Numbered from the stretch's first letter, positions 13,101 to 24,144 are shown. The stretch is DNA of 64,000 bases from Glandiceps talaboti (GCF_964340395.1 NC_135555.1:4378501-4442500); one strand, 5' to 3'. Program-made: numbers and translations. Notes: generated by a model from the sequence alone, not told the origin.

Positions 13101-14946
13101 ACTGGCATAAATCACTATAAGTATTGCCCTACTCTCAGTGTCAGGCTATACAGTTTGGATAGTAGGAATATACTAATGTTGACACTATTGGGATTCATAA
13201 TAATAAATGACCTTTGAACTCAATATCAATGAATCGCAGCATGGTTTGAATATATCATTTTCTACAAATCAAATCACCACATTGACATAAAATTTTAAAA
13301 TTATAAAATAGCTTTATTTCCTACACTCTAACCACCCTGCAATTGAAAGCTGTTAAATAGAACAAAGTAAATATTGACTCACCTCACAGTATTCTGTTAT
13401 CAGACAAAAGTATTCAGTATCTAGAAAACTGTCATGAAATTTAACAATTCCTGGATGATTTAGTCTGGACAACAACTTGGCTTCATGGACGGCATCAACA
13501 GTTTCATCAGGGGCAAGCTCACCAACAGATATTTCTTTAAGTACTTTACTGAAATTGAAGCAAACAAACAAACAAACAGAATTTAATTCCTTGCATTCAG
13601 AAATGTTGATAATGTGATTTGTTACTCGTACAATGCAATATAAGAGAGGCAACATATCGAAAAACACTATATCATGCAAAGGAAGTAAACTGCATCATGC
13701 CAGACAATACGGTAAGGGTTTAACACAGAAGCTCAAATATACATCATTAGCCATCTTGTGACCACTGTATAGTATGTGTTGTATGGTACAGAGTAAGTGC
13801 CACTTGAATTTAATTACTATCCAGGTTTGCAACCTTGGGAGAAGTGAAAGACATGTTTACTTTTAATTACATCTATATTCTCATCAGAAATAGACCAACT
13901 ACAAGGTTTCAAGTGAAAGTTGGTATTTGAAAATAAAAGACCTCTTTGTATTCAGTAGTAGTAGTGTAACTTAATAGAGCATGATATTATTGATTTGAAC
14001 TAGTCATGTCTCAAGTCAGTGAGTATTATGGAATACAAGGCAGATGACACCCTTTCCATGATGAAATACTACACAAAAGGTCATGGTTAGTAGTATGTGT
14101 GTTATCACCTGTGATTCAGTGACCCTTTGACCTGATATTGGTATTTCTAGCACTACACTGCTGCAATCAAATTACTTCTGTGTATACTGTAGATGAATGG
14201 GTCAGGACGCAAATCATCTTATTTATTGACAGCTGAATACCTTATATGACAGCAGTGTGATGTGACGTCCACACAGGAACAATTATACCAGATGAAACTG
14301 ACCTCACAGGTGATGACAAACATGTCCTAATGGCTATCTCATGCTATTTGCTAGTTTGAGGCAGAGTAGTCTATTCTATGAGAAGCCTACATTCTACCAA
14401 GCAACTGCAGTCCTTCAGATGCTTGTGTGTAAAACTTATGTATCATATTATGTGGTTGTTTCAACATCAAATTGATGACAAATCAGTCAGTTCTGGCAAA
14501 AACAGTATACATGTATATAGAATATACTTATGTACTTATAATCACAATACAATGTATATATACAGGTATATGTTAGTTGTAGGAAAAACAAATTGAAATT
14601 AAAGTGCTTGGAAAAGACCAAACCTGGCCAACAAAAAATGGAGCAACCTACAACATTTGCGGATTGCAGTGAAAACATCACTCATATAATTCAATGTCCA
14701 AGCACTGAGACTTGTGTAAGCTGTAAGCAAAGAGAGTTAAAATGGAACAAGCTGATGACTGTGGAGAATCAAGACAACAGTTACTTACTTGTCCTCATCT
14801 CCTTTCTTTGCTTTCAGATCAAACACTAGAAATGCTGTTCCAAAATTACCACTACCCAGTTTCTTCTCAACTCGGTATCTGTTTGCCAATACTCTGTGAT
14901 CACTCTTGTCATCCTTAGGTTTCTTTACTCCCCGAGAAGGTGGCAT
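1102..14946 (-). CDS. NEK11: NEK11-like serine/threonine-protein kinase (14 coding exons)
   Basis: NIMA-related kinase; human NEK11 acts in the G2/M DNA-damage checkpoint. Coding exons (minus strand): 14946-14789, 13548-13383, 12146-12028, 11264-11073, 10802-10653, 10232-10154, 9636-9434, 8883-8790, 8217-8019, 6500-6378, 4320-4273, 3472-2982, 2740-2683, 1298-1102. They sum to 2277 nt (758 aa plus stop), longer than human NEK11 (about 645 aa). The kinase domain spans about residues 24-288: glycine loop LGSGNFGTAF, Lys57 in VLKEIS, HRDLK with catalytic D154, DFG with D171, then MSPEVL. The segment NKVLKEISVGEL and the following helix closely match NEK11 rather than other NEKs. The tail has a charged coiled-coil-like stretch (exon 7), an acidic Asp/Glu patch (exon 9), two short YDDRPI motifs (exons 11 and 12), repeats of (S/A)TPAKQ and a conserved NEK-type C-terminal block ending QANM. 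The acceptor of the last exon is the least certain (AG at 1299-1300 keeps frame). Confidence 0.9.
1419..1781 (+). mobile_element. tRNA-derived SINE in the last NEK11-like intron
   Basis: The head looks like a degenerate tRNA promoter: an A-box-like GGTTAGCGTGACTGG near 1437 and a B box GGTTCGAGCC at 1472-1481. A unique central body follows. The 3' part has paired AAAGCGCTTTGAG and GAAAGCGCTATATAAG motifs, typical of tails shared with L2-like LINEs, and ends in ATT repeats near 1765-1780. It cannot be a functional tRNA because the acceptor and anticodon arms do not fold. The insertion is antisense to the host gene. The exact family is not named because no database was searched. Confidence 0.75.
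1795..2110. repeat. Degenerate long tandem repeat (unit about 120-145 bp)
   Basis: Three diverged segments begin near 1797, 1907 and 2049 with an AACATATATATTG-like start, then a GGGTTC or CCCAGTGTTCTC block, then CATCCCAAT-like and TTTGRGYCACAA-GGGTAC blocks. It lies directly after the SINE, whose end AAGAACCCAA forms a short inverted repeat with TTGGGTTCTT near 1805. Similarity is partial and was judged by eye. Confidence 0.4.
3745..3870. repeat. TG-rich microsatellite tract
   Basis: Irregular (TG)n with interspersed TATA, in the NEK11-like intron between exons 11 and 12. The purest part runs from about 3823 to 3856. Confidence 0.7.
4001..4087. repeat. Two-copy direct repeat, about 44 bp unit
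   Basis: The segment GATGTCTTGTATACCCC followed by TTTGATACACCACCATTTTGG occurs twice back to back (first copy about 4003-4040, second about 4049-4086), with one C difference in the first. It is a recent local duplication in an intron. Confidence 0.75.
7761..7777 (+). repeat. Poly(G) run of 17
   Basis: Uninterrupted G homopolymer inside a NEK11-like intron. The transcribed strand of the host gene carries poly(C) here. Length is likely unstable and error-prone in sequencing. Confidence 0.85.
10029..10098. repeat. Two-copy direct repeat, about 34 bp
   Basis: GGATAAATATTGTACTGT followed by GTATTTGACAA recurs twice with one or two differences. It is intronic, between NEK11-like exons 6 and 7. 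Confidence 0.7.
10738..10872. repeat. Part of NEK11-like exon 5 duplicated into the adjacent intron
   Basis: The exonic stretch at 10738-10779 (TGTCCTTCAAAGGCATGT and flanks) recurs at 10830-10872 in the upstream intron with a few changes. The second copy has no splice acceptor of its own in a position that would make an exon, so it looks like a non-coding by-product of tandem duplication. Confidence 0.7.
12963..13036. mobile_element. Short fold-back element (MITE-like) in a NEK11-like intron
   Basis: The left arm AGACTTATTTTC ... TTACTGATAGGTCA and the right arm TGACCTATCAGTAA ... GAAAATAAGTCT are inverted complements separated by a loop of about 15 bp. The right arm has a 7-bp insertion. 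No target-site duplication was seen, so transposon origin is inferred only from the structure. Confidence 0.5.
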
Positions 14947-15850
14947 TTTGTCTATTGAATGTTTTTGCGTCTGGTCTCACAAAATTCTTGAAATGATTCA
15001 ATATTTTTTGTGGGGCAAATTTTGGCAATATTGATTTCAGTGTCACGATAGCTGAATGTTTGAATTTTATGACAAGGCTCTCTTGACGTTCAGGTGCTTG
15101 GTGTTGTGGCCATTGAAGATATCTGAAACTGATATGAGAAACTTGTAATAATTAATTTATATTTTTGTAAACAAGTTTATTACATGTCTCACTTAGCTTA
15201 ATCTATATAAGTAACATTACATTCTTACCCTGACACCACAAACACGGACCATTTTGTGGAGAAATTTATAACTTGTGCTATTAACATACCCGATTTTTGA
15301 TAAATGTATGTATGCATGGAGGTGTACATTTTGTACAAGTTCTACCCCATGAATGCATGATGTGTATGCAATATTTCCAGTGGACTCATTGTACCAAATA
15401 TCCATATTTCACACACAGCTATGGAGTTGGGGCTAAGGAAATAAATAGAGCTAGGCTCCCTAACATAATCGTGATTTGTACTGTCGACCATAAATGGTCA
15501 CTCGTGACGTGACTGGTCTACAGTTGCTCAGGAGTGGTTGTAAATGCAGGCGATAGAACATGATAATGTCCTAGAGCCATAACAACAAATTATTTCAGTA
15601 AAATTTCACGATTGTGTTCTCCGAACAACATATAAAATGCCTTGATTCATATCTTTGTAATACAAGCAACACAGAAATATATAATGGAATTACTTTGGCA
15701 TAATTAATTCGGTATCAGCTATCGAAATAGGAACAACAAGTGTTTTCATTAGTGTGTACTTACGTTACAATCAATCAGTATGTGTCACGGCCATCTTGAC
15801 GCTGGGGTCTCCCTTCGACTTCGTTGGTTTTCTGCCCTTGGCTGACTACG
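14947..15850 (-). promoter_or_regulatory. 5'UTR, 5'UTR intron and putative start region of the NEK11-like gene
   Basis: A candidate acceptor (TTTCAG) near 15110-15130 precedes the exon with the start codon. A strong donor (GTAAGT, minus strand, 15763-15758) ends an upstream non-coding exon at 15764. That exon carries CAAGATGGCCGTGAC on the minus strand near 15785-15800, resembling a YY1 site and forming a very short upstream reading frame. The transcription start is probably just beyond it, around 15.8 kb. No TATA box was seen. Confidence 0.45.
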
Positions 15851-16834
15851 GCAATATCAACAAGTAATCAACTTTATCTGGCAGGTTTTCCTTCACAAGT
15901 ACACTTAGAGAAGATGGACCTGTAGATCCGAAAACAACCCGGCAGCGTAAATTTCTTGGGGAACTACCTCAGTGAGCTCGAATACGCGATGCACCATGGG
16001 AACATGTACACTGTTAGAACAAGGCATGCGCAAACAAGTTTTAATCGTTGTTATGAAAACGAGGCCAAAGGGGACTCCCCAAACTTCCGGGTTTGTATTG
16101 ACGCGATGTGACACAGGGAAAACACACAGTAATCATTAGTACTTGATTAGCATTCACTGCCTGACCAGTGTTCGATACCCGCACCATTTTAACCGTAAGT
16201 TGATGTAATTAACGAGTACATTTCACAATTTAGAATTAGCAGAAAGTTGAGATCGCTATTTTGTCAAGTTTGTGTGCACAGAATCAAAATGGTGAGAGAA
16301 GAAAAAAATTAGAATATCAAAATTTCAATGACGTCATCATAGTGATGGTTTCAGTTCAAAACTGTTCAGGTGAAAAAATATTTTATTGTTTTTGATTTTT
16401 TTATGAAGTAAATCAAATAATCAAAAAGATTTACTGTATTTCTGGGAGGACAATTTTCTATCATGTTTATGGGGAAGAGGCATAAAGGAAAGACATTCTC
16501 ACTGATAATTCTTATCAAATTCTTCACATTGTTAAACTGTTAAATTGGGAAGATAGATCTAATACTGAAGCTTAGCTCATATATATTTTTTGTCATAAAC
16601 AACTTGTTACTTGTTTGGACTGTTTTTATACATCAATGGCCTCTCAAATGATTGAAACTATAATGATAACAATATTTATGTAGGGAAAATTATTTGTTTG
16701 AAAGTTAAGAAACCTATGGTATATCAACCACCTAGCTTTAGTCAGCATTTCAATATTTTAAATAAAATAAATTATCAACATTTTACAATCAGATTTGAAA
16801 TACTTTTTGATATATTTTACCTACAGATTTTCTT
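15850..16834 (+). promoter_or_regulatory. Intergenic promoter region plus 5'UTR intron of the first asteroid-like gene
   Basis: An ETS-like ACTTCCGG (16083-16090) and CG-containing sequence lie between the divergent NEK11-like and asteroid-like genes. A donor GTAAGT at 16195-16200 and an acceptor (TTTTACCTACAG, AG at 16825-16826) define a likely 5'UTR intron. The first exon would lie at about 16.1-16.19 kb, only about 300 bp from the opposing start. Two genes read outward from one small region, which suggests a shared bidirectional promoter. I see no other coding sequence here. Confidence 0.45.
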
Positions 16835-16861
16835 GTGTACATACACGTGTCAGAGGTCAAG

Positions 16862-19429
16862 ATGGGAGTTCTAGGTCTAACCTCCTTCATAGAAAACAAT
16901 CCACAGCTGTTACAATCTTCAAAACTTCATGACTCAAGAGTTGTAATCGATGGACATGGCTTGGTACACAATCTGTTCTTCTACAACAAGGTCGGCTACA
17001 GACATGGTGGGAATTACACAGAATATGAGAAACTGTGCACAAACTTTTTTCGATCCATGAAGCTGTGTAACGTCCAAGCCTATGTTTTATTTGATGGTGC
17101 CCACGATGTTGATGATAAGAAGCTTAAGACTGTGAAGGAGCGTGCAAAGCAGCAGATTCAGAGATCACTGAATATTATCAGTGGTGGTGGGGACAAAATT
17201 CTACCTGTGTTTGCTTTTGAAGTTTTCAGGAATGTCTTAGAGAAGTTGAAGGTCCCCTTTGTATACTGTGATTTTGAAGCAGATGGTGACATTGTTGCAT
17301 TAGCCAATGCATGGGCATGTCCAGCGGTTGGCCAAGATAGTGATTTCTTTATCTTTGATATCAAGGCTGGTTATATACCCTTGACACATCTCTGGTGGAA
17401 AAATCCTTGTATTTTGTCCAGCAAGGAGGAGAGTGATCATGACCGTGAACCACATCCAATTTTGGGAACTAAAGAACCAAAATCCAGGCAATACTACATT
17501 ATTACAGAGAAATACAATCTGTCAACGTTCTGCAGCCATTTCACTATCAACAACGAGATGATGCCACTGTTGGCCAGTTTACTTGGAAATGACTACATCT
17601 CATCAGAAACTTTCAATGACTTTTTCTGTCAGGTTAAACTGCCTGTACACTATCTTCGACGTGTCTCCAAGAGAACTGCTCATGTGCAAGGTACCATCAA
17701 TTGGCTTTCTGAGTTTGAAGTGCTCCGTGCAGCTATCACCACAGTACTGAAGTATTTACGGAAGACAGACAGAGAGAAAATTGGTGAGAAGTTAGACAAA
17801 TCTATGCAAGCATACAACTTGCAAGAAGGATCAAAGTTCATGAATTATTTTGATAGAGATCACATGGATGTAGGTCTGATGGAAATACGAGGTTGTCCAG
17901 CATTACCAGGTTGGTGTATGGCTCTCTTCAGACATGGTATACTACCTGCATTCTGTTTTAATATAATTTGCCAAAGACGACATTTCACCTTTGACCTGAT
18001 TGAAGATGTATCTGAAGCAAGCTGCAATAATGCATCCTTGGACATCAGAAAAGTATTGTATGGTCTTCTACTGAAAGAAGTAGATGCATATGTTGTCAAA
18101 GATACACAAACTGTAACTGTTGATTGTGACAGTAGCAATGCTCTTTTAGAGAGCATGTCCTCATCAAGGAAACAAATACCACTTATTGTTGAATATGACA
18201 GGAAGCTGATGGACCTTGGACAGACTCCGATTGAACCTATCTTGGTTCTTCCAAATTTTGGTGACCTTCCATTTTTGTCAACCATTCCAACGTTGTCTGT
18301 GTCTGCTAAGAAAGGTTTGTTAGCAGAAGTCTTGGGAATTGAGTCTGAGAAACTTACAAACATTCCCAGTGAACTAAAACTTGCAATTGGTGTGACAATA
18401 TATTGGATCAAGAGAGCAAAGCCAAAGGTATCAACTATACATGTGCAGGCTTTATTACTGTGTTTCTTGAAGGGTTATTTCACCAGTCATTACCAGGAGA
18501 GTAAGATTAGTAATGTGCCTGATGATGATACAGGAGACATAGAAAATGTGGTTGCCATGGTTCCAAAGGAAACTGACCGTGAAAGTCTACATAAAAAAGA
18601 TAAACAAGATAAAGAAGACGATAGCCTTGATGTTAAAGAAGATATGTCCCTCGTAGTTACAGAGGAAGCAACAGGTAACACAGGTGTACATGAAAAGTCT
18701 GACTATTTGGAAATGAAACAAGGTGATGCTAGCTTGGAAACAGAATCAGCTGAGAAAGGGAAGAGGGACAAAAACCATGGCTCAGATGAAGGGGAAAATA
18801 TATCTAAAGTCAAAAGCAGTCAATCAGAGAGGTCAGATGTGAGCATGAAAGGTTGTACAAAAGGGTGTAAATCTACAAAAAGCAAAACAACACAGTCTTC
18901 TCCGAAACAACTACTAATAGAATCATTCAAGAAGTTTCAAGGCATTTGTAAAGAAGATAGGATAAATGTGAGTGCAATTCAGGCATTTTCGCAATGGCAG
19001 AGTTGTATGAAGTATACATCATTCCTCAATGCTATCCTCTGTCAGCCATATCCCGTTCCTGATATAACCAGACTGTATCACGGCACTCTGATCCACAGTA
19101 TGAACTATATGCTACGCTCGCTGCTGAAATCAGAACCCCTGGAATGGATTCAAAGAACACTGCTGGTTGAGATTCCAGAAGCTTATGGTATCTATGAGTC
19201 CATGCACACAACTGTCATGTCTTGTGTCAATCAAGACATGTTTTATCGGAAGAAGTCCAAAAAGTCCAGAGAGGTCATACCAGAAGTAGCAGAGACCACT
19301 GGCCAAAACGATCAAAGGGAGGAGTGTAATGATTCCTTCTCAGACTTGGGTTCAAGTCCACCATTGCAGTATGAAGTGAGTTGTGATGTGGTCAACAGAT
19401 TTTCAAGTTTAATGACTTTTGAAGACTAA
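16862..19429 (+). CDS. Asteroid/ASTE1-like nuclease, copy 1 (intact active site)
   Basis: An 855-aa product from an unbroken frame. I chose the ATG at 16862 (MGVLGLTSF), not one nine codons upstream, because all four paralogs align from here and FEN/XPG-fold proteins begin with a conserved MG-LF N terminus. It carries the family's acidic residues: D30 (VVIDGHG), D78 (VLFDGA), E139 and D141 (DFEADGD), D159 and D161 (GQDSDFFIFD) and D244 (LLGNDYIS). A long Lys/Glu/Ser-rich linker (about residues 570-695) interrupts the C-terminal region; a conserved block with AIQAFSQWQSCMKY and PYPVPDITRLYHG follows. There are no zinc knuckles. Human ASTE1 is a structure-specific nuclease working with shieldin in end joining; the same role here is inference. 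Confidence 0.88.
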   Translation: MGVLGLTSFIENNPQLLQSSKLHDSRVVIDGHGLVHNLFFYNKVGYRHGGNYTEYEKLCTNFFRSMKLCNVQAYVLFDGAHDVDDKKLKTVKERAKQQIQRSLNIISGGGDKILPVFAFEVFRNVLEKLKVPFVYCDFEADGDIVALANAWACPAVGQDSDFFIFDIKAGYIPLTHLWWKNPCILSSKEESDHDREPHPILGTKEPKSRQYYIITEKYNLSTFCSHFTINNEMMPLLASLLGNDYISSETFNDFFCQVKLPVHYLRRVSKRTAHVQGTINWLSEFEVLRAAITTVLKYLRKTDREKIGEKLDKSMQAYNLQEGSKFMNYFDRDHMDVGLMEIRGCPALPGWCMALFRHGILPAFCFNIICQRRHFTFDLIEDVSEASCNNASLDIRKVLYGLLLKEVDAYVVKDTQTVTVDCDSSNALLESMSSSRKQIPLIVEYDRKLMDLGQTPIEPILVLPNFGDLPFLSTIPTLSVSAKKGLLAEVLGIESEKLTNIPSELKLAIGVTIYWIKRAKPKVSTIHVQALLLCFLKGYFTSHYQESKISNVPDDDTGDIENVVAMVPKETDRESLHKKDKQDKEDDSLDVKEDMSLVVTEEATGNTGVHEKSDYLEMKQGDASLETESAEKGKRDKNHGSDEGENISKVKSSQSERSDVSMKGCTKGCKSTKSKTTQSSPKQLLIESFKKFQGICKEDRINVSAIQAFSQWQSCMKYTSFLNAILCQPYPVPDITRLYHGTLIHSMNYMLRSLLKSEPLEWIQRTLLVEIPEAYGIYESMHTTVMSCVNQDMFYRKKSKKSREVIPEVAETTGQNDQREECNDSFSDLGSSPPLQYEVSCDVVNRFSSLMTFED

Positions 19430-19517
19430 AGGAGTCACAAGCTGCTCAAACTATGTATTAAGACACATTTTGTGTAAAACTCTGCATTTGAAGTAATTAG
19501 TTGTGTTTTTGATTTCC

Positions 19518-19523
19518 AATAAA
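19518..19523 (+). other. Poly(A) signal AATAAA of asteroid-like copy 1
   Basis: The first AATAAA after the stop codon, about 90 bp downstream, followed by a GT/T-rich stretch. This fits a short 3'UTR. Confidence 0.6.
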
Positions 19524-19675
19524 GGTGGCTGTTTTGTCATTTTTATTCAGCCTTGTAGTTTATCCTAAAAAATAGAACTTAAACCCTCAAACATTATTGT
19601 GTAAATAAATTGATGTAAGCAAATCATCATTGAAAGCCTCGCATGGCCCTTGTTTGTGATCCAATAGCTGCATCT

Positions 19676-19762
19676 GAACAGCACTCCTAGTGGCCAAACT
19701 GTACAATCTTTTGTCTTTCCAAACAGCACCCCTCGTGGCCAAACTATACAATTGTCTTTCAT
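19676..19762. repeat. Two-copy direct repeat, about 45 bp
   Basis: ACAGCACTCCTAGTGGCCAAA and ACAGCACCCCTCGTGGCCAAA each lead into CTRTACAAT and TTGTCTTTC. They are adjacent copies about 10 percent diverged. Confidence 0.7.
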
Positions 19763-20204
19763 ATAACTGGCATATAGCACGTTAATTGCAACCAAGGCAG
19801 ATCTTTGTACTCACCCCTGCACTAGTATTTTGCAATTAGTTTTGCTACTGTGTTTTTTTAAAATAAAGACTTTTATTGTTGAGTGTTTCTCTTTTTCAGT
19901 GTTACCCCTCAAATTAGTATGTGAGTGAAATTTGAAATAACTGCCATATCTGTGCAGTGAGTGCCAGTGCAGTGGTGTGACGCCATATTGGTACATTAAC
20001 AACAACTAAAGGATCTTGTCTGTTATTATTGATAATGTTACAAATAAAATTTACTTTGATTCCATAAGTTAACAATTTCTAAACAAAGTATTTGTGTCTG
20101 TGTCAAGTGTTTTTTACTTTGCTTATGTACATCAAGATATACAGTCATAGTGGATACAATATTCGCATTATGTCAATGCTATCATCACTAGTACTCTCTC
20201 TGTT

Positions 20205-20466
<262 letters not shown>

Positions 20467-21262
20467 CTGCCTCTCTCACTAAATTCTCCAGGTTGAATAT
20501 GTAAGAAGTTGTAACTCTGGGGATGGGGGAGGGTTCTTATTTGGTATGGTCTAGCAGGAGGGGGCTTTAAATTGAAAATGGGTTTCTTTAAATAAAGCCC
20601 AGGATTTGATGCCCAAGGTCATAGTTATTCTCCAGTAAATAATACTTTCCTAAATTAACACCCACACTACCCCCTGTAGTATATGACCACTACTTCATTC
20701 CTTGTATCTAGGAAGATATGAATCCACATTACCCATTACATGTACAGCTGGTTCATTTACAAATATCTCTGTCAATGTGTCACTACAAATGTTTAGAAAG
20801 ATTGTCAGTTGGCATTGCAGCCAAATACTTTCTGATAGTAATTCAAGGAGCCCAGGAACCAGCTGAGGAATGGTGTTACAAACAAATATAAACATAAAAA
20901 AATAAGCAAAGCTTTTGCAAATACATGAAAATATAAAGACACGAATACACATATATCTAAGCATGTATTCATATCTGTGGGACTGTATACTAAACTATCA
21001 TATGAATGATAATATTTTTTTAAAATACATTCGTCATCCAAAGTGTTGCTTTGGTTTGCCTGTTGTTTTTTTTCATGTGGTCTTTTAAACAATAGCCCAG
21101 ATGTCAGTGTTTGGAAGAAGAACTCTTGTTCGAGAGGGTACATAGAAATAATTTCTGTGACGAGGGTCAGTAGACAACACTCTGACAGGCAAAAATAAAA
21201 GGTCGGTCGGGTCATGCAACATTTTATTCATATTTGTGTTGACTGATGTATAACAAACAAAT

Positions 21263-21270
21263 GGACAGAC

Positions 21271-21317
<47 letters not shown>

Positions 21318-21346
21318 AACAAACAAACAAACAAATATATATATAA
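21263..21346. repeat. (ACAG)n-(AAAC)n-(AT)n compound microsatellite
   Basis: ACAG repeats to about 21313, AAAC repeats to about 21335, then a short AT run. Confidence 0.95.
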
Positions 21347-22338
21347 AATCAAATGTTCAGCATCTAGAATAAAAAGTGCTTCAGTCGCTTTTCCATTTAT
21401 ACCCAAATATTTATTGTAGATGTATATTTACACTGCAGATTGAATTAGATTCAGTGAGTGGAAATTGTTATATGGTGACATTTCAAAACTAGACTTTGTC
21501 AAGGTAAATTTACTTAATTATGACGATGAAATATTAATGCATTTAGATAGCAATTACTGATTACCTTTATCCTAGGAATAAAAATATAATTATCAAATTT
21601 GAAAAATATAAATAATTTTATATCACAAACCTCTGTAATGTATGCTCGATTTTTTTCTTCAAATTTATAGTAAGACTGTAAGTGTAGCCTTTGGCATGCA
21701 TACACATGCAAATTACAATCAACTTTGAACAGCTCTCTATTACTAAATATTGAAAGTAACATGTATATATTTCATATTTCAAGGAACATTTGAAAAATGA
21801 TATCTGTACAAAGTTGATGGAAAACTCTTTCTTCTTGTCTTTGCTTGAATCAAGGGTTAACTTTGCAACTTACACTGTGTTGTCCCAAAATTTAAATCTC
21901 TTCACTTTGATTTTTAGGTTGAAAGATCAATTCCGATATAGAGTAAGAAAAAAAATTGTATTCACATCTAAACAAATCTCTCCGGAAATGTACACATTTC
22001 TAACTTTTTTTTAATTAACAAACTAGTAGAATATCTTACAATTGTTGATTTTGTGTGTAAATGGCAATTTTACTGAAACAAAACGCAATCGATCTAAAAT
22101 CTTCATCTCTAGCTCTCTGTGCTGAAATTTTTAATTCTAACTTCATGATGTGTAACCCGTCACCGAAATGTGAACGTGGAAGTGTCCATATTAGTCTGAC
22201 GGTTAATATAATGACACAAATTAATTTACGTTTCTTCGATTCGTATGTCATGGGACAGGGATTTCAATTTCTTCAAAGCATAAATGTACTTTATTTCTTG
22301 TTTTCTTCTCTTTCCAGCTTGATTTCCCAATGTTGTCT

Positions 22339-24144
22339 TTACCAAGGTAGAGAGACGAGTTTTACGAATAACTGTTGGGCAGGCGCGTTAGAATTCAACA
22401 AATTTTCTCTAGCCCATTCGATCTCAACATCCCCTGCAGTACTGCTGGTGGCGTGTAATCTGTGTAGCAGTGTACCGTTGTACAATTGTGTGACATCAGG
22501 AATCGGATAGGCCTGGTTAAGTAGCGAATTCAACTGTAAGCCAAAGTACATGCTGTTCTGCCACTGTGCTAATGCTTGAACCATCTCTAAATCCATCGGT
22601 GCGGGAGGAGGGTCTAGGTTCTCAACTTCCGCTTCAGTCGTCTCATCGCCGAAATGTCCAATGGCCATACCAAGTAACAGGACACGCAAGATGTGTTTGG
22701 AAACCTCTGGAATAGCTTTCTTTTTCCAGTACATAGTGATTGCAATGGGCAGTTGCAGGTCTTCAGAAAGGCCTTCTACAACGTCAGTATTTACGTCAAG
22801 AACCTCCATCATCAATTTCTTCTTGTCAGCTTCATCGAGTGATGCAACTGCAAACAGAGCGGGAAGTTGGCCATAGTTTTCCAACTCACTGACGACTGTA
22901 ACAACCTTTTCAGTTATTTCTTTTCGTCTATCTTTTCTGTCAATCTCCGTGACAACATTTTGGTCGTAAAGAGAAGCAACTGCCCCTTCTTCAATATCAC
23001 CCTCTTCAGAACTCTCATCTCTCTGTAGAAGAATACCATAGATAACTTGTCTGATGGGTAACGACACATTGCTGCAGCTTGGCTGTCGAATATCTTCTAT
23101 GCATGCGTTGATGAAAGTCTTCCTTTGATATCTGACATTAATGACAGAAGGCGACAGAGATCCTTTGCGATATGATCCCAAAGCCCATTCTGGTAACGGA
23201 CATCTTGGTATCTCCACCATGTTGGATTTGTTTTGGAAATATTTCTCTAATTTCGATGCATTCGTCGTTCGGTATAGTTCTATCGAATCGTTGATCTTTG
23301 CCTCTATGTCAGGTTCACTGTATGAAACCGACCGTATCATCAGAGATGTGACTTGGTGAACTGACCGTTGCTTTGCCAACCAAGCGATAGTACGTCTTAC
23401 ACGAACACCTTCAGCTGGAGGTATGTTCACTTGTCGTTTTATCTTACCATGATACAGGTCATCGAATACTTCTCTTGGGATGAAGTCATTTCCCAGCAAG
23501 ATAGACAAGATGGGGAGCATTTCCTTCTGTAGTTTGAATTCATTACAAAATTCTTTCAATGTGTATATTTCACATCTCATGGACTTAGATCCTTCAGCAT
23601 TGGATTCCTTCCATTTAAGATATTTCATCGGTATGTAGCCACCTCTGACATCAAAAATAAAGAAATCGCTATCTTCCCCGATGACAGGACAGTTGAATGC
23701 ATTCGCCAAATTAACGATCTCGTCGTCAGCTTCAAAATCGCAAACAGCAAGATGAATGTTCAGCTGATTGAGCACCTGAATGAAGACATTCATAGCAAAC
23801 ATCGGACGAAGACCTTTATCCCCACCCTGGGTGATGTCGAAAGAACGATCTACTTTCTGTTGAGCACGGTCCATCAAAGTACCAAACTTCTTATCATCCA
23901 GGTAATCAGCACCATCAAGTAATACGTATGGTGTTATGTTACACCTTTGGAAAGATTGAAAGAACTGAGTGCACTCTACTGCATACTCCTTGTAGTCCCC
24001 ACCATGTGTGAAGTCCACCTCAGTGTTGAAGAAAAACCAATGGGCCAGCCATTTGCCATCCATTACTACACGCGTGTCGTGTAATTCATGGCTTTGGAGA
24101 CAACTAGAATTGTTAGTAATGAAAGTGGTCAATCCTCTCGGCAT
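22339..24144 (-). CDS. Asteroid/ASTE1-like nuclease, copy 2 (short, no tail domain)
   Basis: A 601-aa product starting MPRGLTTF. The ATG at 24144 matches its paralogs; an earlier in-frame ATG lies upstream in 5'UTR. All acidic motifs are kept: D29 (VVMDGKW), VLLDGAD, DFEADDE, GEDSDFFIFD and LLGNDFIP, so it is predicted active. It lacks the charged linker of copy 1 and the zinc-knuckle tail of copies 3 and 4, stopping about 40 residues after the shared PIPDVTQLYNGTLLHRL block. The stop codon overlaps a donor-like TTGGTAAAG, so a further 3' exon is possible but unproven. Upstream, a good acceptor (TTTTCTTCTTTAG, about 24227) and a donor (25615-25610) define a 1.4-kb 5'UTR intron. Codon use is more G/C-rich than its surroundings. 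Confidence 0.87.
   Translation of the reverse strand: MPRGLTTFITNNSSCLQSHELHDTRVVMDGKWLAHWFFFNTEVDFTHGGDYKEYAVECTQFFQSFQRCNITPYVLLDGADYLDDKKFGTLMDRAQQKVDRSFDITQGGDKGLRPMFAMNVFIQVLNQLNIHLAVCDFEADDEIVNLANAFNCPVIGEDSDFFIFDVRGGYIPMKYLKWKESNAEGSKSMRCEIYTLKEFCNEFKLQKEMLPILSILLGNDFIPREVFDDLYHGKIKRQVNIPPAEGVRVRRTIAWLAKQRSVHQVTSLMIRSVSYSEPDIEAKINDSIELYRTTNASKLEKYFQNKSNMVEIPRCPLPEWALGSYRKGSLSPSVINVRYQRKTFINACIEDIRQPSCSNVSLPIRQVIYGILLQRDESSEEGDIEEGAVASLYDQNVVTEIDRKDRRKEITEKVVTVVSELENYGQLPALFAVASLDEADKKKLMMEVLDVNTDVVEGLSEDLQLPIAITMYWKKKAIPEVSKHILRVLLLGMAIGHFGDETTEAEVENLDPPPAPMDLEMVQALAQWQNSMYFGLQLNSLLNQAYPIPDVTQLYNGTLLHRLHATSSTAGDVEIEWARENLLNSNAPAQQLFVKLVSLPW

Noticed and set aside
22061-22510. 149-codon open frame on the plus strand
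   Set aside because: Antisense to the 3' end of asteroid-like copy 2, whose minus-strand frame has clear family motifs.
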